From Planctomycetaceae bacterium (GTDB taxonomy: Bacteria > Planctomycetota > Planctomycetia > Planctomycetales > Planctomycetaceae), in NCBI GenBank assembly GCA_041398785.1, contig JAWKUA010000013.1:148011-212010 (forward strand): 64,000 nt of DNA. The letters run 5' to 3'. A program made the position numbers and the translations under genes. Each line of letters begins with the position of its first letter. Within the stretch, counting starts at the first letter, position 1. The notes beneath the pieces were generated by a model that saw only the letters and a program-made list of their open reading frames with translations, ran no database searches and was not told where the DNA came from. This document shows, piece by piece, positions 57,149 to 64,000 of this stretch.

Positions 57149-57434
57149 TCGCTCAGCCGAAATCGACGGATCGCGGAGCACACTGCAACAATCAGACAGA
57201 AGGGGAACGCGATCGTCGCGTTCAACCATTCGCCCGGAATGGTCCACGAAACCTCGTGGTTGCGGGCGAAATTTCCTGTGCCCGCTCATTCGCCCCGTTG
57301 TCAGCTTACGTTCGCGCAAAAGAAAATGCCGGAAGAAGGTCGTTCATTTCGGTGGAAACCGGAACAACCTTCTTCGCGGCAGTTTTCGGGCAACACCGTT
57401 CGAAGCGGAACGGGTGTCTTGATCAGCCGGCCAA

Positions 57435-58007
57435 TCAGGCCAACTGCTTTCTTCGGCTGACGAGCGTCCGGATGCGTTCTGCCAGCAGAGCGGCGTCGAA
57501 CGGCTTGCGGAACGTTTCGTTGAAGATTGTGCGATCGAAACCTGAAGCGTTGTCTTCGTCGCTGAGCAGTCCAATGAGCACGGTTTCGGCGTACTCGTTG
57601 TTCTTCTTCAGGTTCTGAGCAATCATCAGGGCTTCTTCGCGTCCCATGACGAAGTCCACCACCACGCAGTCGGGGTGAATGGATTCGGCCTGGATGCCGG
57701 CTTCAAATCCGCTGGCCGCGATTTCGATCTTGAAGTCATCGTTGGCCATCATTTCGCCAAGACTCGTGCGAGTCATGCCGTCGGAACCAACAAGCAGAAT
57801 CTTGCCCATCGCTTCGTCTTCCAGCTCGCCAAGAGGCATGCCGTGTTCCTTCAGAAAGCGAATCAGATGTTCGCGGGGAATACGGCGGTCCTGGGAACCG
57901 GGGATTCGATATCCTCGAAGGCGTCCGGAATCGAACCACTTCGAGACGGTGCGGGGGGCAACTTTGCAGATCTTTGCTACCTGTCCAGTAGTGAAGATCG
58001 TTTTCAT
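57435..58007 (-). CDS. HTH (MerR/excisionase-type) regulator with degenerate receiver domain
   Basis: The 190-residue protein begins with a MerR/Xis-like helix-turn-helix (FTTGQVAKICKVAPRTVSKWFDSGRLRGYRIPGSQDRRIPREHLIRFLKEHGM). A response-regulator receiver domain follows from about residue 68. The phospho-acceptor Asp is present (CVVVDFVMG, residue about 118), as are Ser 149 and Lys 168, but the acidic pair is reduced to Ser-Asp (GSDGM) instead of Asp-Asp. GGAGAG lies 7 bases before ATG 58007. No histidine kinase is adjacent. It probably controls transcription in response to a phosphorelay or to protein contact. Confidence 0.9.
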   Translation of the reverse strand: MKTIFTTGQVAKICKVAPRTVSKWFDSGRLRGYRIPGSQDRRIPREHLIRFLKEHGMPLGELEDEAMGKILLVGSDGMTRTSLGEMMANDDFKIEIAASGFEAGIQAESIHPDCVVVDFVMGREEALMIAQNLKKNNEYAETVLIGLLSDEDNASGFDRTIFNETFRKPFDAALLAERIRTLVSRRKQLA

Positions 58008-58881
58008 GGGCGGGCTCTCCAATCAGTTCTCACTTAACAACCCGGGATTTCGTCATGATTTCCCAGGTCGTCACCCCCTGAGTTTCTGAATGCGTGGTCG
58101 GCTCACAGAGCCCAAACTGTCGTGAAACCACTTCAGAGGTTGCGGGTCGGGGTAGTGACAGGGGTCCATTTTGGGATGCGTGCGGCGCACCCCCTGTGCC
58201 TTCACAAGACACATTTTCGGAAGGAAAGCCTTGTTCGAAGTCTGCGGTTCCGCCTGGGACTCACGCATCTGCCGCAGAATCGCCTCCTGCTGCGTCGAAC
58301 GCTGACTTACCCCCCTGGCGACCGCGTGACCGGTGTGTTGTTTGCCTCCCTGCAATGAGAATCGCTTACTCACTGCCACCACGGCATGACAATCGCCTGA
58401 GTGATTTGTCGTCATGCCGATGGGGACGACTTTAACCTTCTTAACAGAGCTGCACTGGCTGACGACTGACCTGTCAAGATCAGTTGCGACGAAATGACAC
58501 GTAAAGTTGCCTTCCTGTCCTTCCCAGAATACGCATCGCTCCGAAAAATCAGCCGACATGACCGGGCGCAGTCGCCCGAAGCTTTGCCAGTGTTCGCGGT
58601 CGGCAGAGTCAACTCAGACCGGATACGTCGCAGAACCTGACGCGCTTGCAGCGCGGAAAATTCTTGTGACGGAGTGGCGCGCTTCGCCGATCAGATCGAC
58701 GCGCGCTCACTTTTCCCGTTCCCGGAAACGCGCGAGATCTGCAGCACGGTGTCGAATGCAGGGCCGTGTCGCCGCATTCAGCCCGGAGGCCCGTCGATGT
58801 GTTTTGAAGAGCGAAGCGCGGACAAAGCACAGCATCGCCAAAGCGATCCCGGCGGCGACGGCGGCGTACACCACCCGCGAA
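58008..58881. other. Long intergenic region, no gene recognised
   Basis: About 870 bases lie upstream of the HTH-receiver gene and downstream of the next minus-strand gene. Open frames up to 162 codons exist but lack motifs or plausible composition. No dispersed repeat family was recognised. It could hold a small RNA or a long leader. Confidence 0.45.
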
Positions 58882-59403
58882 CTATGTCACGGTGATGTAA
58901 CCGGCCCCCGATTGCTTGTAAGTGGCGACCAGGTCGGACTGTTCGATGACGTACGGAAATGCGATTTCCGCTCCGTCTTTCACAGCGCCCTGGTGAGCGG
59001 CGAAGTACGTGCCCTTCGGCGCGCGGAAGACGTACATGTACTGCGTAGAGAACCCCAGCAGCGCAACGGCCTTCGGCGGCTTCGGTTTGCCAGCGTCGGT
59101 CCAGGGAAAGGCAAAGATCAGTCGGCCCCCTGAAATCGGCTGGCCCTTTTCGTCCACGACCCACTCACCCGACTTGAACGGATTCAGTCCCTCGGCTTTG
59201 ACCGCACCGGGCAGGACTGATGTGCAGTGGACGAACACCTGTTCGGCTCCCAGCCGAGACACCGACCAGTCTGTCTTCTTTTCAGTTTTCAGACCGGATT
59301 CGGGTTTGGTCGTCGGTGTCGACAGGGCGTAGAGCATGATCTGGTTCCAGGTGTTTGAACAGGTGGACTCCGCCGACAGGACGACTGCCGCCGCGGCGAA
59401 CAA
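58882..59403 (-). CDS. Putative exported protein of unknown function
   Basis: The 173-residue frame starts with TTG 59403 and a short hydrophobic run (FAAAAVVLSAEST), possibly a signal peptide; ATG 59337 is an alternative. The body includes DWSVSRLGAEQVFVHCTSVLPGAVKAEGLNPFKSGEWVVDEKGQPISGGRLIFAFPW and ends KQSGAGYITVT. The composition is protein-like and not shadow-like. No family is recognised. Confidence 0.6.
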   Translation of the reverse strand: MFAAAAVVLSAESTCSNTWNQIMLYALSTPTTKPESGLKTEKKTDWSVSRLGAEQVFVHCTSVLPGAVKAEGLNPFKSGEWVVDEKGQPISGGRLIFAFPWTDAGKPKPPKAVALLGFSTQYMYVFRAPKGTYFAAHQGAVKDGAEIAFPYVIEQSDLVATYKQSGAGYITVT

Positions 59404-59743
59404 GCTTAGATTGCGTTACGCTTATTGCCGGACGAACGCGGTGGCTTGCGAGCCGAAATCGATCGATGCCGGTCGAAACTCCGCCGGTTCTGCCGGATCG
59501 GCGGATTGAACGAAGCGAGTGCTCACGGACGCGGGGCCGACGACCGGCGATCCAAACCCAGCGGTCGCCGGACGTTGCCACGAAACCGACAAGCGGCACC
59601 GCGCGTCGAGGTAAAATCCCCGTCGGAGATTTCCCACCGTGCATTCCACCGGCGGATGTCACAACCGCTGAATGAACAGGCGGCGCTTCCGCAATTCCAT
59701 TCGCGTTCCGAACCGCGCGGGCAGCGTCGCCGGCTTCCGCTGA
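59404..59743. other. Intergenic region, no gene recognised
   Basis: About 340 bases between two minus-strand genes. Open frames have random composition, and no repeats were recognised. Confidence 0.5.
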
Positions 59744-60301
59744 CTACTCGACCGTCGAAGGATCAAGCCCCGGCAGACCGTCGATGCTGACGGCGTTGTT
59801 GTCCTTCACATAGTCCCGCAGTGAGGTCGTCCCTTTGCGATCGGCCCATTCCGTCAACTGGGCTCGCTGTCCCTGAAATTCGTACAGCGGCACTCCGAAT
59901 CCGCACGAATCGGAAATTCGATGGCAGTGAATACGCACGAAGCACCGCAGACCGCTGTAGGCCGGAAACAGCTCCGCGACGGATGCGAAGTCGGCGTGAG
60001 ACTGGTCGATCACTTCACCCGATCCATGCAGTCGCACAATTTTCGGAGGGCCATCAAACGCGCAGAACATGACGACGATGCGGCCGTTTTCACGAACATG
60101 GGCCACCGTTTCGATCCCGCTGCCGATCAGATCGCAATACACGATCGTTCGCCCGTCGACGACCCGCAGCGAATCCAGACCCTTCGGTGACAGGTTGACA
60201 AAACCCTGCGCGGAAAGCGGAGCCGTCGCCACAAAGTACACGTGCTGGGCCTGAATGAAGTCACGCAGGCGATCATCGATCTCAGCGTATGTCTTGCCCA
60301 T
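59744..60301 (-). CDS. Pyridoxamine 5'-phosphate oxidase-family (split-barrel flavin) protein
   Basis: The protein of about 185 residues matches the FMN-binding split-barrel fold. YFVATAPLSAQGFVNLSPKGLDSLRVVDGRTIVYCDLIGSGIETVAHVRENGRIVVMFCAFDGPPKIVRLHGSGEVI is the classic PPOX-like core. The C-terminal part has RIHCHRISDSCGFGVPLYEFQGQR. Substrate unknown; family members include general-stress flavoproteins and F420-binding enzymes as well as PdxH, and this sequence is not PdxH-like in its C-terminus. ATG 60301 (MGKTYAEI) is the start. Confidence 0.88.
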   Translation of the reverse strand: MGKTYAEIDDRLRDFIQAQHVYFVATAPLSAQGFVNLSPKGLDSLRVVDGRTIVYCDLIGSGIETVAHVRENGRIVVMFCAFDGPPKIVRLHGSGEVIDQSHADFASVAELFPAYSGLRCFVRIHCHRISDSCGFGVPLYEFQGQRAQLTEWADRKGTTSLRDYVKDNNAVSIDGLPGLDPSTVE

Positions 60302-60568
60302 AGTGCAGTTGCCATCCGGAAAATTCGGAACCCGGCTTCTTGATCGAAAAACGCCACTGCATGTCCGAAGGATTCCACCGGCCGCGATTCCTGAATTGGC
60401 GCAGAATATCGTCGGCCGCAAACCACGGCGAGCGTCGGGACTTTCGGAGAGCCCGGGCACGTCTTCCGCCGCAGTGTCCGGGCGAGGTCGAGAAAGCGGA
60501 GCGGTGTTCGGGTCAGGAGTGAGCGCGCATGCGGCGTCTTGCCGAAGTGGTCGCGACCGCCAGGGCGA

Positions 60569-61513
60569 TTACCGGGTTCCGGTCGACAGCAGTTGGTCGG
60601 CGATTTGCAATGCGGTTTCCGAGCCGGAGATTGGAACGCTGCGGCATTCTTCAAGGTTGCGGAACCAGGTGTGCTGGCGTTTGGCGAATTGCCGCGTGGC
60701 GGTCCTGATCTGCTCGACGGCATCCTTCAGGGAAACTCCTTCGCGAATGTGGTCGATCAATTCGCGATAGCCCAGAGCCTGGCGGGCGGTGCGGCCGGGA
60801 GGCGGGTTTCGCTGCAGCAGTTGACGAGTTTCCTGAAGCAGCCCGGAGGCCATCATCTGATCCACTCGCCGATTGATGCGGTCTTGCAGCCATTCGCGGG
60901 GCGGTTCCAGCCAGAACACACAGCCTGGCCGCTGACCGACGGGCTTCGGGCCGTGATGATGCTGTTCCGACAGTGGCCGACCGGTGATCTCGAACACTTC
61001 CAGAGCTCGGATAATTCGCCGCGTGTCGTTCGCGTGCAAGCGGTTTGCCGTGGCGGGATCAATGTCGCGAAGCCGCTGATGCAGCCATTCACCGCCATGT
61101 TCGGCGGCCTGATCTTCCAGACGGCGACGCAGCGACCAATCCGCCTCAGGCCCCTGGAAGACGCCTCGCAGCATTGATCGCAGATAAAGTCCGGTGCCGC
61201 CCACAAACAACGGCACGCGGCCCCGGGCAAGGATTTCGGTCGCGGCGGAACGAGCGGCCTGCAGGTATTCCGCAACGCTGAAATCTTCGGAAGGATCCGC
61301 GACGTCAATCAGGTGGTGCGGAACTCTGTCTTGTTCGGCGGCGGACGGTTTCGCCGTGCCGATGTCCATGCCCTGGTAAACGGCCATGGAATCCATCGAC
61401 ACGATTTCGGCGTCCAGCCGTTCGGCAAGAATCAGCGACGCTTCCGATTTCCCAACCGCCGTCGGTCCCGCCAGGAACCAGCAGCGAGTCAGGATGTCGG
61501 CGGGAAAGTGCAT
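60569..61513 (-). CDS. miaA: tRNA dimethylallyltransferase
   Basis: The 314-residue protein prenylates A37 of tRNAs that read UNN codons, using dimethylallyl diphosphate. Signatures are the P-loop GPTAVGKS (residues about 16-23), DSMAVYQGMDIGTAKP, HHLIDVADPSEDFSVAEYLQ, VGGTGLYLRSML and TRQFAKRQHTWFR. Length is normal. ATG 61513 is preferred; the frame is open 57 codons upstream with atypical sequence. It lies 198 bases downstream of the next minus-strand gene. Confidence 0.95.
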   Translation of the reverse strand: MHFPADILTRCWFLAGPTAVGKSEASLILAERLDAEIVSMDSMAVYQGMDIGTAKPSAAEQDRVPHHLIDVADPSEDFSVAEYLQAARSAATEILARGRVPLFVGGTGLYLRSMLRGVFQGPEADWSLRRRLEDQAAEHGGEWLHQRLRDIDPATANRLHANDTRRIIRALEVFEITGRPLSEQHHHGPKPVGQRPGCVFWLEPPREWLQDRINRRVDQMMASGLLQETRQLLQRNPPPGRTARQALGYRELIDHIREGVSLKDAVEQIRTATRQFAKRQHTWFRNLEECRSVPISGSETALQIADQLLSTGTR

Positions 61514-61711
61514 CGAGTCCGAACGCGGCAAAGGATTTGCCGACCCAGTGGCGTAGAAACAAGCGTTCTTCGAAATGACGCCCCAAACTTCCCGTCGAAG
61601 CAAGCACCCGGACCGGCCCGAGCGACGTTGCCGTTGTGTATCGCTGCCGATTCCTGCATGACAGCGCCGCCGCGTCCTGTTCATAACGGCGGCTTGCCGT
61701 CGCGGGACGAA

Positions 61712-62368
61712 CTACTGAAAGTTGAATTGCGGCGTATTTTTCGGCTGCACGTCGTCGAAGTCACGAAGCGGAGGAATCGGTCTGGAACCGGATTCCCGAT
61801 CGAAGGGTCTCGGATTGGGAGCCCATGGTTCCGGCTCCGGACGGAGAGAATCCACATCGTCCCCAATCACTGGTTGCCCGACCTGCAGCATTTGGGTTGC
61901 GATCTGAGCGGCACCGGTTCCCGGATATTCGCCCGCGATCCCCTGCAGAATCTGCCTGGCTTCGGCCAGCTTTTTCTCAGCCTGCAATCGAAGAATGTCG
62001 GCGTCGGTGGACTTCAGAGCCTCCTGCAGTTCCGCTTCGTTCATCAGCGCGGCCTTGCGTTGTTGAAGTTCCAGGTATTGCTGACGCAGCGAGTCGGTGG
62101 ATGGAAGTGCGTCACGTTCCGAAACATCCGGTGCCGTCAACGAATTCAGGATATTGGATTCCGGCGACTGAAGCGGCGCAGGTTCGAGCGCGGGTTCATC
62201 GAACCGCGGGGCTTCATCGAACAGTGCCGGGAATTCCTGAACCGCGGCAGATGCTGGTGACGGCGGGTCATTCTGCTTGGTCACCGGCAATTCCTGAGGC
62301 ACAGCGCGATGCGTCGCAATGAAAACGAAGACAGTTCCGGCAAGCAGAATCCAGGGGAAAGACTTCAT
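61712..62368 (-). CDS. Exported protein with coiled-coil region, unknown function
   Basis: The protein of about 218 residues begins with a signal peptide (MKSFPWILLAGTVFVFIATHRAVPQ). A Pro/Ala/Glu-rich segment follows, and a helical coiled-coil part (DSLRQQYLELQQRKAALMNEAELQEALKSTDADILRLQAEKKLAEARQILQGIA) with heptad-like spacing. The C-terminus is Pro/Arg-rich. It may be a small periplasmic adaptor. ATG 62368 has GGAGTG upstream. It sits between rodA and miaA on the same strand. Confidence 0.78.
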   Translation of the reverse strand: MKSFPWILLAGTVFVFIATHRAVPQELPVTKQNDPPSPASAAVQEFPALFDEAPRFDEPALEPAPLQSPESNILNSLTAPDVSERDALPSTDSLRQQYLELQQRKAALMNEAELQEALKSTDADILRLQAEKKLAEARQILQGIAGEYPGTGAAQIATQMLQVGQPVIGDDVDSLRPEPEPWAPNPRPFDRESGSRPIPPLRDFDDVQPKNTPQFNFQ

Positions 62369-62485
62369 TGTCGAGCACTCCATCGATGGTCCAGGGAAAG
62401 TGTCACGCGGCATCGCGTTGCTGAACGGGATGATACCGTTCGGCAAGACAGAATGTCCAGAAGTGACTTCCTGCGGCAGCGACGT

Positions 62486-63604
62486 CTATTCGCCGAATGG
62501 CAGCGGAGCAACTTCGTAGCCGGGCCGCATGGCGATGTTCATCAACAGTCCGACCGCGAAGCAGGTGCTGATCAGACTGGAACCGCCGTAGCTGCACAGC
62601 GGAAGCGTGGTGCCCGTGATCGGCATCAGTCCGACCGTCATGCTGCTGTTGATCAGTGTCTGAGTGCCGATCATCGTCACAATGCCGACGGCGACCAGTC
62701 GCGCCCACGGTTCGTTCGTCTTCGCGGCCGCGGTCAGTCCTCGAAACACAAGTGTCGTGTACAGCAACAGCAGCAGTCCAATTCCCGCCAGTCCGTAACG
62801 TTCGCCGATGACGGACAGGATGAAGTCGGTGCGAGCGGCGGGAAGGCGGTAAGCGGTCGAATCCTGAGTGATCGGTTCGTCGTGAGTGATGCTGCCGCCG
62901 AGGCCGCCCAGAGCCAGCACCTGTTTGGACTGGTGCAGATGAAATCCGTCGCCGGACGGAGTGGGTCCGCCATCCTTTTGTGTGAAGACCATCACCACGC
63001 GCGATCGCTGCTCACTGGTCATTTGCTGCCACAGCAAAGGCAGCAAGAGAATTCCGGTGGCCGCCGCGGCCAGCAGATGCTTCCCGTTGGCTCCCGCGGC
63101 GAACAGCATTGCAAACAGAATCGGCAGGAACAGCATCGCCGTGCCCAGGTCCGGTTCGCGAAGAATCAGCAGCAGCGGAACCAGAGTGATCACAAACGGC
63201 GGAATCAGCCCGGCCAGAGTCTTCTGGTTTTCGCGATACATCAGGTAATGGGCCAGCGCCATGATGAAGGCCAGCCGAGCCGGTTCGCTGGGCTGAAAAT
63301 CCATCAGTCCCAGCGGTATCCAGCGGCGCGAACCGTTGATTGGCGCCATGAACAGAACCACGACCAGCAACAGCACGCATCCCAGATAAAACCACGGGCT
63401 CAGGTGTCTCAGATTTCGATATGGAACAGCCGTCACGGCCAGCATTGCGGGCCAGGCCAGCACAATCCAGATCAACTGCCGTTCGAACAGCTTCGACGGA
63501 CCGTAGAGCTGGTCCGCTCGATGAAGTCCCAACAATCCCGCCACCGTGATCAGCAGGCACGGGATCAGAATCAGCAGCGGAAGTTGTCGAAGCTGGAAGG
63601 GCAC
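62486..63604 (-). CDS. rodA: Rod shape-determining SEDS glycosyltransferase RodA (FtsW/RodA/SpoVE)
   Basis: The protein of about 372 residues has some ten membrane helices and the SEDS signatures DFQPSEPARLAFIMALAHYL, REPDLGTAMLFLPI, QVLALGGLGG, RTDFILSVIGERYG and NSSMTVGLMPITGTTLPLCSYGGSSLI. SEDS proteins polymerise lipid II glycan strands for cell-wall elongation. The frame is open to 63700 (TTG), but the added 32 residues are translated from a heptamer repeat tract, so GTG 63604 (VPFQLRQLPLL) is chosen and matches normal RodA length. No class B PBP gene is adjacent. Confidence 0.93.
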   Translation of the reverse strand: MPFQLRQLPLLILIPCLLITVAGLLGLHRADQLYGPSKLFERQLIWIVLAWPAMLAVTAVPYRNLRHLSPWFYLGCVLLLVVVLFMAPINGSRRWIPLGLMDFQPSEPARLAFIMALAHYLMYRENQKTLAGLIPPFVITLVPLLLILREPDLGTAMLFLPILFAMLFAAGANGKHLLAAAATGILLLPLLWQQMTSEQRSRVVMVFTQKDGGPTPSGDGFHLHQSKQVLALGGLGGSITHDEPITQDSTAYRLPAARTDFILSVIGERYGLAGIGLLLLLYTTLVFRGLTAAAKTNEPWARLVAVGIVTMIGTQTLINSSMTVGLMPITGTTLPLCSYGGSSLISTCFAVGLLMNIAMRPGYEVAPLPFGE

Positions 63605-63606
63605 GG

Positions 63607-63656
63607 GTTGGGAGTTGAGAGTTGAGAGTTGACGGTTGACGGTGGACGGTTGACGG
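63607..63656. repeat. Heptamer repeat tract (GAGTTGA / GGTTGAC)
   Basis: About 50 bases of imperfect 7-base repeats, first GAGTTGA, then GTTGACG/GGACGGT types. It lies between xseA and rodA, immediately before the chosen rodA start. Compare 55397-55420. Confidence 0.75.
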
Positions 63657-63696
63657 AAGCGCCACTTGTTGGCGGCGCGGGATTGGTGCTTTCCCG

Positions 63697-64000
63697 TCAA
63701 TCTCTGACGACTTCCGACAGGATATTTCCGTCGACGAATCTTGTGGAGATCTGATCGCCGACGGTGACATCACTGACGGAACGCAGCAGCCTGCCGTCGA
63801 CGGTGGTTGTCAGCGAATAGCCCCGGCCGAGCACTTTCAGCGGGCTCAGGGCGTCCAGTGAAGCGGCTGTGGAAGCAAGTTTCTGCTGCAGTCGTTCGTG
63901 CAGCAGCCGGACACTGCGCTGGAGGCGATCACTGTATTCGTCGCAGAGCTGCCGGCGTTCATCGATCATCGTCTGAGGCCGCTGGAAGACGCTGCGACTT
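63697..64000 (-). CDS. xseA: Exodeoxyribonuclease VII large subunit, C-terminal part (cut by window edge)
   Basis: About 100 C-terminal residues are visible, with the frame open to the edge. The helical segment YSDRLQRSVRLLHERLQQKLASTAASLDAL is followed by the conserved LSPLKVLGRGYSLTT. The C-terminal beta-barrel reads VSDVTVGDQISTRFVDGNILSEVV. XseA with XseB degrades single-stranded DNA into oligonucleotides. The stop at 63697 lies 93 bases before the rodA start. Confidence 0.9.
   Translation of the reverse strand, partial: SRSVFQRPQTMIDERRQLCDEYSDRLQRSVRLLHERLQQKLASTAASLDALSPLKVLGRGYSLTTTVDGRLLRSVSDVTVGDQISTRFVDGNILSEVVRD

Noticed and set aside
58071..58559. 162-codon minus-strand frame in the long intergenic region
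   Set aside because: No signal, domain or ribosome-binding site; the composition looks random. A small gene cannot be fully excluded.
62309..63625. 438-codon plus-strand open frame, Gln/Arg/His-rich
   Set aside because: Antisense to rodA; the composition is that of a reverse-complemented membrane protein gene.

Overview
The window looks like chromosome of a Planctomycetes bacterium (order Planctomycetales-like), read from gene content and not from any search. Supporting marks are a DUF1559 pseudopilin-like protein with its C-terminal H-X9-DG motif, three CRTAC1-type FG-GAP/ASPIC-UnbV proteins, a giant secreted FG-GAP protein with the planctomycete N-terminal RRRxxxERL...LLAA motif and a dockerin-like end, a PEP-CTERM protein, a WD40-type receptor Ser/Thr kinase opposite an ECF sigma factor, and an fhcA gene of the H4MPT-linked C1 pathway. 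The DNA is visibly GC-rich. No tRNA, rRNA, CRISPR array, integrase or transposase gene was recognised.

Layout. 1-5.1 kb (minus strand): multiheme cytochrome c, SGNH hydrolase-TPR protein and a CRTAC1 protein cut by the window edge. 5.6-12 kb: YheT-type hydrolase overlapping a GT4 glycosyltransferase, a small hypothetical protein, an isolated DUF58 protein, then vsr and larB, with inverted-repeat (REP-like) elements around them. 12-17 kb: membrane-anchored VWA protein and ftsK. 17.1-26.8 kb: two neighbouring modules built from the same parts, TPR > CRTAC1 > carboxypeptidase-regulatory-like, then DUF1559 > CRTAC1 > TPR > small lipoprotein. 27.2-33.1 kb: glnA, a secreted protein, a divergent KAS III-like gene and fhcA. 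33.2-39.4 kb: kinase/ECF sigma divergent pair plus a cysteine-containing secreted protein. 39.6-52.3 kb: giant FG-GAP/dockerin protein, PEP-CTERM protein, sulfotransferase-TPR-OGT fusion and, convergent to it, a cytochrome c-TPR fusion. 52.9-64 kb: housekeeping genes (RluA-type pseudouridine synthase, RlmI-like methyltransferase, GT39 membrane glycosyltransferase, HTH-receiver regulator, PPOX flavoprotein, miaA, rodA, xseA 3' end).

The most striking property of the sequence itself is a cluster of about 27 single or double base indels between roughly 40.99 and 51.69 kb. It breaks every gene there, while every gene outside reads cleanly. Reading frames are well conserved on both sides of each indel, and most events are one-base losses, so consensus error is at least as likely as real gene decay.

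How genes may work together (inference): the CRTAC1, TPR, DUF1559, cytochrome and FG-GAP proteins all carry export signals or membrane anchors and point to an elaborate cell-surface or periplasmic apparatus. The sulfotransferase-OGT fusion and the GT4/GT39 enzymes could modify it. The kinase/ECF pair is a plausible signalling input. FhcA marks C1 transfer metabolism. Four families of short dispersed repeats occupy many of the intergenic spaces.
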